64,000 nucleotides of DNA from Actinomadura rudentiformis (GCF_008923185.1 NZ_WBMT01000003.1:186001-250000), one strand, 5' to 3'; positions 55,069 to 63,637 are shown, counted from the stretch's first letter. Program-made: numbers and translations. Notes: generated by a model from the sequence alone, not told the origin.

Positions 55069-56073
55069 GTGCTGATCAGGAAAACCTCCCTGGCCGTCGG
55101 CGCGCTGGCGCTGGCCCTGACCGGCTGCTCACAGGGTTCCGCGGACCTCAAGTCCGCGAACCAGCAGACCGGAGCAGGGTCGGACGCCGCCGCGGAGGCT
55201 GCCAGTCCCTTTTATGTAGACCCCAACTCCAACCCCGCCGTCTGGGTGCGGAAGAACCCCCGTGACGCGCGCGCCGCGGCGATCAAGAAGTCGATCGCCA
55301 CCAAGCCGGGCGCCAAGTGGTTCGGCAACTGGAGCGGAGACATCAGCAAGTCGGTCTCCGCGTACGTCGCGGCCGCCCAGAGGGCGAAGAAGACCCCGAT
55401 CCTCGTCGCCTACAACATCACCGACCGCGACTGCAGCGGCCATTCCGGCGGTGGCGCGGGCAGCGCGGCCAAGTACCGCACCTGGATCTCCAAGTTCGCG
55501 TCGGCGATCGGCAACCGCCCCGCCGTCGTGATCATCGAGCCGGACGCGGTCGCGCAGCTGGACTGCCTCCCCGCCGGGTCGCGCAAGACCCGGACCGCCC
55601 TTCTCTCGTACGCGACCAAGCAGTTCCAGACCAAGGCGAAGAAGACCCGCGCCTACCTGGACGGCGGCAACTCCAACTGGATCGCGCCCGCCACCATGGC
55701 GACGCGCCTCAACGCGGCCGGCGTGAAGAACGTCCGCGGCTTCTCGATCAACGTCTCCAACTTCTTCACCACCGCCCAGTCCGCCGGCTACGGCAAGAAG
55801 GTGAACGCAGCGCTCAAGAGCAAGTACCGCTACACCAAGCGGTTCGTCGTTGACACCAGCCGCAACGGCAAGGGCGGCGTCCCCGGCCAGTGGTGCAACC
55901 CCGCGGGCCGCAAGCTCGGCGCCACCTCGCGCCTGGGCGGCACCAGCGGCGCCGAGTACCTGCTGTGGATCAAGGTCCCGGGTGACTCCGACGGCCCCTG
56001 CGGCGTCGGCGCCGGCATCCCCGCCGGCACGTTCAGCCCCGTGCTGGCCACCCGCCTGATCAAGGGCTCCTGA
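55069..56073 (+). CDS. Glycoside hydrolase family 6 lipoprotein
   Basis: The 334-residue protein has a lipobox (LALTG-Cys20), a short linker and a single GH6 domain (about 48-330). YNITDRDCSGHSGGG (about 115-129) holds the Asp at the active-site loop, IEPDAVAQLDC (about 156-166) the general acid Asp, and DTSRNGKGG and WIKVPGDSDG the substrate residues. GH6 enzymes cut beta-1,4-glucans by inversion. It lacks a cellulose-binding module, and the lipid anchor suggests surface retention, unlike the secreted cellulases of Thermobifida. The GTG start follows GGAGAGA. Confidence 0.92.
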   Translation: MLIRKTSLAVGALALALTGCSQGSADLKSANQQTGAGSDAAAEAASPFYVDPNSNPAVWVRKNPRDARAAAIKKSIATKPGAKWFGNWSGDISKSVSAYVAAAQRAKKTPILVAYNITDRDCSGHSGGGAGSAAKYRTWISKFASAIGNRPAVVIIEPDAVAQLDCLPAGSRKTRTALLSYATKQFQTKAKKTRAYLDGGNSNWIAPATMATRLNAAGVKNVRGFSINVSNFFTTAQSAGYGKKVNAALKSKYRYTKRFVVDTSRNGKGGVPGQWCNPAGRKLGATSRLGGTSGAEYLLWIKVPGDSDGPCGVGAGIPAGTFSPVLATRLIKGS

Positions 56074-56079
56074 CCGGTC

Positions 56080-56117
56080 GGGTTCCGGACGCACCCGCTC
56101 CTTGGCGTCCGGAACCC
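56080..56117 (+). terminator. Terminator hairpin of the GH6 gene
   Basis: GGGTTCCGGACG (56080-56091) and CGTCCGGAACCC (56106-56117) form a perfect 12-bp stem with a 14-base loop, starting 7 bp after the stop. Confidence 0.8.
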
Positions 56118-56128
56118 GCCGGCCTTTC

Positions 56129-56172
56129 GCACGGCCCGGCCGGGATCGGGGGCTCCCCCGACCGGGCCGTGC
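56129..56172. terminator. Second nested hairpin after the GH6 gene
   Basis: GCACGGCCCGG (56129-56139) pairs with CCGGGCCGTGC (56162-56172), and the interior TCGGGG/CCCCGA forms a further inner stem. Together with the previous hairpin it gives a tandem terminator. The remaining 290 bp to the YceI gene contains no recognisable gene. Confidence 0.7.
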
Positions 56173-56464
56173 ATCAGGGACGGCGCTGTCGAAAGACACC
56201 GCCCCTGGTCCAATCCCCCAAGCCAGGCGCGACGCGGCTCCCACCAACGCCGCCACCAGCCCAAGGCCCCTGGCAAAGCCAGGCGCAAACCCTCATCCAC
56301 TCCAGTCCAAGCCGTCAGATCCCGGCCGGAGGGTGGTGAGTGACACCGACTCCGCAGGCTTTCCGACTCCCAGCCGCAGTCCCGAACGGTCGTCACGAGC
56401 GGGTGAACGTGAGCCGCCACGAGCGGCCGTACTTGAGTGGTCATGAGCGGTTGCGCTGGAGCTG

Positions 56465-57145
56465 TTAGGACCGGGTGAGCTTGAGAAGGAACTCGACCTG
56501 GCCGTTGTCTTCGGTCTGGATGGGGCCGATGCTCGGGTTCGCGATGCCGTAGTCCGCGAACTTCACGGGGATCGAGCCGCTCACCTCGACCGTTCCGTCG
56601 CCGGTGCGGGAGGCGGTGACGTCGAAGGTGACCGCCTTTTCGGCGTCCTTGAGCTTGAGCGTTCCGGTCGCCTTGGCGGTGGCCTTCGCGCCTACCGCCG
56701 GGACCGTGCCGAGGTCGATGGGCTGGGTCAGCTTGAACGTGGCGTTCGGGTACTTCGAGACCTCCATGATCCGGCCCTTGAACTGCTGGTCACGCCGGTC
56801 CTCGTCGCTCTTGACCGCACTCAGGTCCACCGTGAACGAGCCGGTCGCCACCTTGGTGCCGCTCAGCGCGAGCTCACCGGTGACATCGCTCGTGCGGCCC
56901 ACCGCTTCGACCTTCTGGCCGAAGAGGACCTCCTTGACGCGGTATCCGGCCTGCGAGCCGGAGGCCGACTTCCACGTGCCGTCGACAGAGGTCGCGGGAC
57001 CGCTCGCGGTCGCGCCCGACGAGACCGACAGCCGCTCGGGAGCGTCGCTCTGGATGAAATTGATGTAGACGTACGGGCCGCCCACCACGAGGACCACCGC
57101 CACGATGGCCCCGATCAGGGTCCAGCGCTTCCAATGCCGTTTCAT
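56465..57145 (-). CDS. Membrane-anchored YceI-family protein
   Basis: The 226-residue protein has an N-terminal transmembrane anchor (about 9-30, WTLIGAIVAVVLVVGGPYVYI) and a YceI lipocalin-like barrel (about 55-225) beginning DGTWKSASGSQAGYRVKEVLFG and containing MEVSKYPNATFKLTQPI. YceI proteins bind isoprenoid quinone-like lipids or related hydrophobic molecules. It lies alone. A 4-bp match to a ribosome site precedes the ATG. Confidence 0.92.
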   Translation of the reverse strand: MKRHWKRWTLIGAIVAVVLVVGGPYVYINFIQSDAPERLSVSSGATASGPATSVDGTWKSASGSQAGYRVKEVLFGQKVEAVGRTSDVTGELALSGTKVATGSFTVDLSAVKSDEDRRDQQFKGRIMEVSKYPNATFKLTQPIDLGTVPAVGAKATAKATGTLKLKDAEKAVTFDVTASRTGDGTVEVSGSIPVKFADYGIANPSIGPIQTEDNGQVEFLLKLTRS

Positions 57146-57317
57146 GAGAACAAGGAATACGTGACCACTTGGTAAGGCCGCATAAAGCGTTCATGAGAAT
57201 CGCATGAGAGACCAGCAGCCCGACCTGCTGTTGGGTGCGAACGACGCTCAGCCGCTGGAGCAAATGTGCCTGGAGGCCGACACCCCAAGCCCCAATCGTT
57301 CTGCGGCCGCACGCAGA

Positions 57318-57765
57318 TGATGTGCACACGTGACGCGCCGCACAGGTGACGCGCGCGCACGGGCGATGCGCGGCTCAGGGGATGCACCGCACGTGTAAAG
57401 GCACCGGCGCGGATGAAGCACCGCACGGTGAGGCGCTGCACGGATCAAGTACCGCACGGTGAGACTCCGCACGGATGGCGCGCACCGCGCAGGCAAGGCT
57501 GCGCGCATGAAGCACCGCGCAGATGGAGCATCGCGGAATACGCACCATGCGACGAGGCACCGCACGCATGACGCAGGCGCGGCGCCGCGCAGAAGAAGCA
57601 CCGCACGCATGACGCACCATGCAGGGGCCGTGTGAACGACGCACCGCACGGGTGACTCACCACACGCGTGACGCACCATGCAGGAGCCGCGCGGGTGACG
57701 CACCGCGCGGGTGACGCACCGCACGGGCCACGCACCGTACGGAACACGCACTGCGCGAGGAAGGC
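57318..57765. repeat. Tract of degenerate 16-bp repeats
   Basis: About 450 bp is built from roughly twenty or more diverged copies of a unit near GACGCACCGCACGGGT, best seen at 57701-57752 where copies follow at exactly 16 bp. Elsewhere spacing slips and copies vary (ATGAAGCACCGCACGCATG types). The 810-bp gap between the YceI and DUF427 genes (57146-57955) has no credible gene; the long frames through the tract are a by-product of the repeat. The remainder (57766-57955) is ordinary upstream sequence. Confidence 0.85.
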
Positions 57766-57955
57766 ATTTGTTCAGGTGACGTGCTGCCTGGCGTTGGCAA
57801 CGCCACCGGCTGGTAGCGCGCTGGGTGCCGTTGACCAGCAGGGTTCTGTGCTTGAACGGCGATTTCATGCCGCGTCGTTCTGTTCTCATCTCGATTGCGG
57901 CACGTGACGGGGCCGTTCGCCGAAATAGGTGTGGCCTAGGGGCTGTTGCTCGGAC

Positions 57956-58717
57956 ATGGGCACACAACAGGAGTCGGCCAAGACTCGCGTGCGGATCGAG
58001 CAGAGCGCCAAGAGGGTTCGTGCTTACCTCGGCGGACAGGTGGTCGTGGACACGCTCCACGCCGCCCTTGTTTGGGAAATCCCCTACTACCCGACCTACT
58101 ACCTTCCGCTGTCCGACGTACGGGCGGAACTTGTGGAAGACGGGGTCGGCAAGCGTTCGCCCAGCCGGGGCGACGCCACCACCTACACGGTGAAGGTGGA
58201 CGGGCAGGAGGCGCAGGGTGCGGCACTGCGGTACACGGACTCCCCGGTTGAAGAGCTCCGGGACCTCGTACGCCTTGAGTGGGACGCGATGGACGCCTGG
58301 TTCGAAGAGGACGAGGAGGTGTTCGTCCATCCGCGCAGTCCGTACAGCCGGATCGACATCCTGCCCAGCTCGCGGCACATCCGCGTCGAAGTGGACGGTG
58401 TGACGGTGGCGGAGTCGAGCAACGCGCGGCTGCTGTTCGAGACCGGGCTGCCGGTGCGCTACTACCTGCCGAAGACCCACGTACGGATGGACCTGCTCGA
58501 ACGCAGCGAGACCACGACGGGCTGCCCCTACAAGGGCACCGCCGAATACTGGTCCATCCGCGCTGGTGACAACGTTCACAAGGATCTCGCGTGGTCATAC
58601 CCCACGCCGCTCCCCGAGAGCGAACGGGTCGCCGGGCTGGTCTGCTTCTACGACGAGAAGGTCGACGTCTTCGTCGACGGGGTCAGGCAAGAGCGTCCAA
58701 AGACACCGTTTTCCTGA
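57956..58717 (+). CDS. DUF427 protein (two tandem domains)
   Basis: The 253-residue protein contains two copies of the DUF427 fold: residues about 10-105 (KRVRAYLGGQVVVDTLHAAL; YYLPLSDV) and about 130-245 (RHIRVEVDGVTVAESSNARLL; YYLPKTHVRMDLL; CPYKGTAEYWS). The second carries the usual C-P-Y-K-G and Y-F/Y-D-E-K motif elements. DUF427 has no established function in bacteria. ATG 57956 starts it in the position seen in homologues. The gene stands alone downstream of the 16-bp repeat tract. Confidence 0.9.
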   Translation: MGTQQESAKTRVRIEQSAKRVRAYLGGQVVVDTLHAALVWEIPYYPTYYLPLSDVRAELVEDGVGKRSPSRGDATTYTVKVDGQEAQGAALRYTDSPVEELRDLVRLEWDAMDAWFEEDEEVFVHPRSPYSRIDILPSSRHIRVEVDGVTVAESSNARLLFETGLPVRYYLPKTHVRMDLLERSETTTGCPYKGTAEYWSIRAGDNVHKDLAWSYPTPLPESERVAGLVCFYDEKVDVFVDGVRQERPKTPFS

Positions 58718-58893
58718 TCGCCGTCCGCCACGCCTGTTCGGCCTTGGACAGGGAACAGAGATGCCGAATGGATGCCACCATGACACGGAGAGTAAATCAT
58801 TCGTTACAATAAGTGATTGACGGTGACAGGTCGGGTACGTAGCGGGCCGACGACCGCGGCGTGGGGCCGCGGCCACCATGGAAGGACGCGACC

Positions 58894-59142
58894 ATGCGCA
58901 CCCCCCTCCGGCTCCTGGTCACCGGCACACTAGCCGCAGCCCTGCTCGCCATCTCCACACCCGCCAGCGCCGCGGCATCAAACAATGACCTCATAGGCGA
59001 TCTCCTCGGCGGCCTTCTCGGCGGGGTCGGCTCCAGCGGAAGCAGCAGCCTCGGCGGTGTTCTTGGGGGCAGCTCAAGCGGAAGCGGCGGCCTCGGGGGC
59101 GCTCTCGGGGGCCTCGTCGGTGGTGGCTCTAGCGCCAAGTAG
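58894..59142 (+). CDS. Small secreted Gly/Ser/Leu-rich protein
   Basis: The 82-residue product has a clear signal peptide (about 1-30, VTGTLAAALLAISTPASA-A) and a mature region of about 50 residues made of LGGLLGG, SSSLGGVLGG and GLGGALGG units, with no Cys and almost no charge. GGAAGGA lies 7 bp before the ATG. Such repetitive hydrophobic secreted peptides may assemble at the surface, but it is not a chaplin (no chaplin motif) and its role is unknown. A strong terminator follows. Confidence 0.75.
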   Translation: MRTPLRLLVTGTLAAALLAISTPASAAASNNDLIGDLLGGLLGGVGSSGSSSLGGVLGGSSSGSGGLGGALGGLVGGGSSAK

Positions 59143-59191
59143 CGAGCAAACGCCGAGATCAGCGGCCTCTGGGGCGCAAGTGATCTGATGC

Positions 59192-59228
59192 CCGGCCCGC
59201 CTTCCCTCGCAAGGGGAAGGCGGGCCGG
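59192..59228 (+). terminator. Terminator hairpin of the Gly-rich protein gene
   Basis: CCGGCCCGCCTTCCC (59192-59206) and GGGAAGGCGGGCCGG (59214-59228) form a perfect 15-bp stem with a 7-base loop. Between this and the operator region (59229-59582) I see no recognisable gene or element. Confidence 0.85.
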
Positions 59229-59582
59229 TTCCAGCTTGGCTCTAGGCGCGACAAGCACCACCTCGTGCGGCCGCACCGGGTTGTCAGGGCGGCACCTCGC
59301 GTACATCGTCGGCAGTAGCCACCGCCGGGCATAGCGCAATTGGCCGGAGCGCGACACTACTCCCCAGTGAGGTTCACAACGTCGAGTTGCACCGGTTCAC
59401 GGTCGCCAGCGGCGTCACCCTGCTGGCAGGGGCGTCCAAACGAGGGTCTGGACGCGGGTACGGGGCTCAGCCGGCTCACAAGTCGGCGGGCGAATTTATC
59501 AGCAGGCATTACACCAACTGATGTCACATCTTGGGATGGTGTGATGCCCGTCCCTTTTGCCCGGGAGAACTTGCCACTGAGG

Positions 59583-59624
59583 CTACGCCTACGTAAGCGT
59601 AGGTTACGCAAGCGTAAGTTAGCG
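59583..59624 (+). promoter_or_regulatory. Tandem palindromic operators of the desaturase operon
   Basis: Two direct repeats, TACGTAAGCGTAGGT (59590-59604) and TACGCAAGCGTAAGT (59605-59619), are nearly palindromic themselves: CCTACG-N4-CGTAGG (59588-59603) and TTACGC-AA-GCGTAA (59604-59617). CTACGC/GCGTAG (59583-59602) adds an overlapping site. TTGCCA (59571-59576) could be the -35. TetR-type repressors of fatty-acid genes bind such paired sites. Confidence 0.65.
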
Positions 59625-59646
59625 AGCGTCCCGGGGGAGGCCCCTC

Positions 59647-61248
59647 TTGACCACGACCCCGCTACGTCGGCTGGGCGACGCCGCCCGCTGGCTCACTACC
59701 CCTTTGTTGCCCGAGGACTACCTGGCACTCGTCAACCCGCTCTGGTCGACCGCCGAGCTGCGGGGACGGATCGAGACGATCCGGCACGAGGCGCCCGGCG
59801 CCGCGACCATCGTGATCCGGCCGGGACGCGACTGGCCCGGGCACCGGCCCGGTCAGTGGTTGAAGATCGGCGTCGACATCGACGGCGTTCGCCACTGGCG
59901 CACGTTCTCGCTGTCCTCGCCGCCCCGCGAGGACGGGCTTCTCAGCATCACCGTCAAGGCGACGCCCGACGGCATCGTCTCGCGGCACCTCGTGCACCGC
60001 GTCCGTCCCCGCACAATCGTCCGCCTGGCTACGGCCGAGGGCGACTTCGTCCTACCCGACCAACTCCCCGAGCGCATGCTCTTCATCACGGCCGGCAGCG
60101 GCATCACCCCTGTCATGGCCATGCTGCGAGCCCTGGACAAAGACCCCGCCCTCGCGTCCGCACAGGCAACTGACGCGCCGGGCAACCCGTTCAGCACAGC
60201 TCAAGCAGGCGAGCCAAGCCACGCGGCTGACTCCAGCGATGCGCTCAACGCGACCGGTTCCCGCCATGCGACGGCGCCAGAGCAGACAAACGACCACCCG
60301 GACGTGACAGCCCTGAGCACCGTGCCAAGCCCGCGGCATGCACCCGATACTGCCGACGCAAACGACCACACAGGTCCGACGCGCTTGAGCCATGGGGATA
60401 TCACCAGCGAAGCGCTCAACGGACACAAAGCGACCTGCCCTCACCGTGCAACGGCACCTGAGCAGGCGGACGACCGCACCGACTCGGCAGCACCGGATTC
60501 CGCGCCAAGCTCGCGACAGGTATGCGGCCACACAGATTCGATGCACCCGGGCCACGCGACGGGCCCCGGCGAAGAGTTCGGCGCGACGACGGACGACCGC
60601 ACTGGTCTGAGTCCCTCGCCACGCTTCCGCCAGGCAAGCGACCACTCGGCGGACTCGAGCCACGTGACTGACTCCAGCGCAGGGCGCTACGTGGACGTTG
60701 TGGTGGTGCATTCGGCTCGTACGGCTGGAGACGTCATCTTCGGGAGCGAGTTGCGGGCGTTGGCGCGGCGCGCTCCGTGGTTGCGGTTGTACGAGCGGCA
60801 CACCGCAGAGGACGGGCGCTTCAAGCCAGCTGAGCTTGCACAGATCTGTCCTGACTGGGCGGAACGTGACACATGGGCTTGCGGGCCAAGTGAACTGTTG
60901 GACGAGCTCGACGAGCACTGGCGGGCGGCCGGGGCCGATGGGCGTCTCCGGATGGAACGTTTCCAGCCCGTGCTCGCGGTCACCGATGGCGAGGGCGGCC
61001 GGGTGACCTTCTCCAAGAGCGGTGTCGCGGTGGACGCCGACGGCGCCACCCCGCTGCTGGAGGCGGGTGAGGGCGCGGGCGCGCTGCTGCCGAGCGGATG
61101 CCGGATGGGCATCTGCTACAGCTGCGTCGGGCGTCTCTGCTCCGGCAAGGTCCGTGACCTGCGCACCGGCGAGGTGCACGGCGAAGAGGGCCATCTCATC
61201 CAGACCTGTGTCTCGGCGGCCGCCGGCCCCGTGGAAATCGAACTCTGA
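59647..61248 (+). CDS. Ferredoxin reductase/2Fe-2S electron-transfer partner of the desaturase, with large repetitive insert
   Basis: The 533-residue protein resembles the Rv3230c-type partner of acyl desaturases: an FAD domain (about 38-140; HWRTFSLSSPPRE), the NAD domain start LFITAGSGITPVMAMLRAL (145-163), and a C-terminal plant-type 2Fe-2S ferredoxin (Cys set in GCRMGICYSCVGRLC plus a later Cys). Residues about 168-346 are a low-complexity insert splitting the NAD domain, with ATAPEQ at 208 and 268 marking a 60-residue repeat. The fold resumes at VDVVVVHSARTAGDVIFGSE. TTG 59647 follows GGGGGAGG. Confidence 0.9.
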   Translation: MTTTPLRRLGDAARWLTTPLLPEDYLALVNPLWSTAELRGRIETIRHEAPGAATIVIRPGRDWPGHRPGQWLKIGVDIDGVRHWRTFSLSSPPREDGLLSITVKATPDGIVSRHLVHRVRPRTIVRLATAEGDFVLPDQLPERMLFITAGSGITPVMAMLRALDKDPALASAQATDAPGNPFSTAQAGEPSHAADSSDALNATGSRHATAPEQTNDHPDVTALSTVPSPRHAPDTADANDHTGPTRLSHGDITSEALNGHKATCPHRATAPEQADDRTDSAAPDSAPSSRQVCGHTDSMHPGHATGPGEEFGATTDDRTGLSPSPRFRQASDHSADSSHVTDSSAGRYVDVVVVHSARTAGDVIFGSELRALARRAPWLRLYERHTAEDGRFKPAELAQICPDWAERDTWACGPSELLDELDEHWRAAGADGRLRMERFQPVLAVTDGEGGRVTFSKSGVAVDADGATPLLEAGEGAGALLPSGCRMGICYSCVGRLCSGKVRDLRTGEVHGEEGHLIQTCVSAAAGPVEIEL

Positions 61249-61265
61249 CCACCGAAGGAGGCGTC

Positions 61266-62378
61266 ATGACCGTTGCGACGATCAATCCGTTCGGTTCTCG
61301 AACCACCGTGCATCTGTCGCCTGAGGATTACGAGGCGATCGCGCGCGAGCTGGATGCCGTCCGCGACGAGATCAGCGCTGATCTGGGCGAACGCGACTCG
61401 GCGTACATCCATCGGATCATCCGGCTGCAGCGCGGCCTGGAGATCGGCGGCCGGGCGCTGCTGTTCGCCTCTTCGCTGCCACCCGCCTGGCTCGCCGGGA
61501 CCGCGACCCTCACGGTCGCCAAGATCCTGGAGAACATGGAGATCGGGCACAACGTCATGCACGGCCAGTGGGACTGGATGCGCGACCCGAAGATCCACTC
61601 GACGACGTGGGAGTGGGACAACGTCTCGCCCGCCGAACAGTGGAAGCACTCCCACAACTTCGTCCACCACACGTTCACCAACGTGCTCGGCAAGGACAAC
61701 GACGTCGGCTACGGCATCCTGCGCGTCACGCCCGAGCAGAAGTGGCACTGGGCCAACATCCCGCAGCCGATCTACAACGCTCTGCTGGCGATGTTCTTCG
61801 AGTACGGGGTGGCGCTGCACGACCTGGAAATCGACAAGGTGCGGGAAGGCACGAACGACCCGGAGGAGACCAAGGAGAAGCTGCGCGCCATCGGCCGTAA
61901 GATCCGCCGCCAGTGGACCAAGGACTACGTCGCGTTCCCGCTGCTCACCGGCCCGCAGTTCCTGTCCACGCTGGCCGCCAACTTCACCGCTAACGTCGCC
62001 CGCAACGTGTGGGCGCACACGATCATCTTCTGCGGTCACTTCCCCGGCGACGTCGAGGTGTTCGAAGAAGAGACGCTGGAGGGCGAGACCAAGGGCGAGT
62101 GGTATGTGCGGCAACTTCTCGGCTCGGCCAACATCTCCGGCGGGCGGCTCTTCCATCTCATGACCGGCAATCTCAGCCATCAGATCGAGCACCACCTCTT
62201 CCCCGACCTGCCCAGCAACCGTTATGCCGAGATCGCGCCCCGCGTGCGGGCCCTGTGCGAGAAGTACGACCTTCCGTATCACACGGGTCCTCTCCGGAAG
62301 CAGGTCACCAGCACCTGGGGCAAGATCGTCCGCTACGCCTTCCCCGGCGGGAGCCGGCCGAACGAGGATCAGGCGTAG
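61266..62378 (+). CDS. Acyl desaturase, DesA3-like
   Basis: The 370-residue membrane-type desaturase introduces a double bond into an acyl chain using electrons from the upstream reductase, as in M. tuberculosis DesA3. The three His boxes are GHNVMHGQ (about 95), HSHNFVHHTF (about 126) and HQIEHHLF (about 303), binding the di-iron centre. At least two hydrophobic pairs span the membrane. The gene starts 17 bp after its partner. The tandem operators upstream suggest fatty-acid-responsive repression. Confidence 0.95.
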   Translation: MTVATINPFGSRTTVHLSPEDYEAIARELDAVRDEISADLGERDSAYIHRIIRLQRGLEIGGRALLFASSLPPAWLAGTATLTVAKILENMEIGHNVMHGQWDWMRDPKIHSTTWEWDNVSPAEQWKHSHNFVHHTFTNVLGKDNDVGYGILRVTPEQKWHWANIPQPIYNALLAMFFEYGVALHDLEIDKVREGTNDPEETKEKLRAIGRKIRRQWTKDYVAFPLLTGPQFLSTLAANFTANVARNVWAHTIIFCGHFPGDVEVFEEETLEGETKGEWYVRQLLGSANISGGRLFHLMTGNLSHQIEHHLFPDLPSNRYAEIAPRVRALCEKYDLPYHTGPLRKQVTSTWGKIVRYAFPGGSRPNEDQA

Positions 62379-62430
62379 AGGGACGCGCGGCACGGTTTCG
62401 GTCGCCCACGCGCAGTGCCCGTACCGACAC

Positions 62431-62476
62431 GAGAGCGCGTCGCCCACGGGCCACTGACCGTGGGCGACGCGCTCTC
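62431..62476. terminator. Strong bidirectional terminator after the desaturase
   Basis: A perfect 19-bp stem, GAGAGCGCGTCGCCCACGG (62431-62449) with its complement (62458-62476), around an 8-base loop, lies between the desaturase and convergent peptidase genes. Confidence 0.92.
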
Positions 62477-62537
62477 TCCGAAGCACGCAGGCGACCTGGA
62501 TGGGAGCGTTGAGGCCGCGTGCGTGACCGAGCTCCTG

Positions 62538-62690
62538 CTACTTGCAGCGGGGGATGGTCTTGCCGTTGATGTCCTTCGGCTGACCGCCGCCCTTGCCGAG
62601 GTAGGCAGCGGGAATCCACTTTCCGGTCTGGCCGCTGTCGAGGTCGGTCTTCAGCCACCACTTGGACGTGGAGCTTGTCCCGTACGACCG
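62538..62690 (-). pseudogene. Orphan SH3-like tail fragment of an M23-type paralogue
   Basis: The minus strand reads SKWWLKTDLDSGQTGKW then IPAAYLGKGGGQPKDINGKT and ends IPRCK-stop (62538-62540). This matches the C-terminus of the gene at 63682 almost residue for residue, but no start, signal peptide or enzymatic part precedes it. The sequence lies directly past the stop of the intact M23 gene in a different frame. It is the scar of a duplication or recombination between tandem paralogues. Confidence 0.8.
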
Positions 62691-62716
62691 CGGGCGATTC
62701 AGGTCGTGCAGATCAT

Positions 62717-63637
62717 TTAGCAGTAGGGGATGTGCCGGCCAGCGAGGTCCTTGGGACGCGCACCGCCCTTGCCCAGGTAGGCCGCCGAGACCCAGCCGGA
62801 CTTGCTTCCCGAGTCGAGCTCGGTGTAGAGCCAGTACTTGCTCGTTCCCTTGTAGGAGAACGACCGGCCCTTAGCCGCACAGAAGACATAGCTCCTGCCC
62901 TTGCCAAGCCTGCCGACCGCCTTCTTGCTCGTCGGCGAAGCGTAGGCGGTGGCCGCGGCTTTCGTCGTCACGTAGTACTTCTTGGGCGCGCACTTGTTGG
63001 CACTCTTGACGTTGTCCCACTGCTTCAACTTGCCCGTGTACTTCTTGCCGTTGAAGGATGCGGCGACGCGTTCGGCTGCTGGGGATCCCCAAGTGACGCT
63101 GCCGTTGTTGTTCTTGTCGTAGCCCTGCTCGTAGTGCAAGTGCGGGTGATTGTTCCCCAATTTGCCGGTCTTGCCCACGGCGCCGATCTTGGTGCCCTTG
63201 GCGATCCAGGTGCCCTTGCTGACCGACCGGTACTTCATGTGCAGGTAGGTCGTGTAGTGACGGCCTGTGTGCCGGATCTGGACCACGTGGCCGCCGTTGT
63301 CGTGCCGGAACGAGGCGACCACGGTGCCGGACGCCGGGGCCAGCAGCGCCGCCCCCTCGGTGCCGTGCTGGGTGGGCTCCTTGACCATGTCCAGGGCGGG
63401 CGAGTGCCCCCACGTGTTGAGCTGCCACTTCTGCCCGCAGGCGAAGGGAAGCTGGAACTTCGGCGCTGCCTGTGCCTTGGCCGGGCCGCTCGCGGTGGCC
63501 GCGGCGGTGGTGGGAGCCGCAGGCGCGGCGGGCGTCGCAGTGGCGGCGGTGGCGGGGGTGGCCGCGACCAGGCCGCCGCCAAGGGCGGCCGTGGCGGCAC
63601 CGGCGACGAGCAGCCGGTTCAGCTGAGGGGTACGCAT
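62717..63637 (-). CDS. Secreted M23 peptidase with SH3-like tail
   Basis: The 306-residue protein has a signal peptide (about 1-32), an Ala/Thr linker, an M23 LytM domain (about 68-190) with zinc ligands in NTWGHSPALDMVK and HLHYE, and a C-terminal SH3-like module (about 205-306) beginning KYYVTTKAAATAYASP. M23 enzymes cleave peptidoglycan cross-bridges or peptides. ATG 63637 follows AAGGACAAGG. The partial gene upstream is a close paralogue, 44 bp away. Confidence 0.92.
   Translation of the reverse strand: MRTPQLNRLLVAGAATAALGGGLVAATPATAATATPAAPAAPTTAAATASGPAKAQAAPKFQLPFACGQKWQLNTWGHSPALDMVKEPTQHGTEGAALLAPASGTVVASFRHDNGGHVVQIRHTGRHYTTYLHMKYRSVSKGTWIAKGTKIGAVGKTGKLGNNHPHLHYEQGYDKNNNGSVTWGSPAAERVAASFNGKKYTGKLKQWDNVKSANKCAPKKYYVTTKAAATAYASPTSKKAVGRLGKGRSYVFCAAKGRSFSYKGTSKYWLYTELDSGSKSGWVSAAYLGKGGARPKDLAGRHIPYC

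Noticed and set aside
57318..57765. Possible CRISPR array
   Set aside because: Units are 16 bp, degenerate and adjacent, with no unique spacers and no cas genes in the window.
57248..58579. 443-codon minus-strand frame running through the 16-bp repeats and the DUF427 gene
   Set aside because: Its apparent VRCVTRAV/RHPRGS periodicity is the repeat read in frame; the upstream half is antisense to the DUF427 gene.
59229..59582. Gene in the gap before the desaturase operon
   Set aside because: Short frames exist on both strands but none has a plausible start, ribosome site or recognisable domain.
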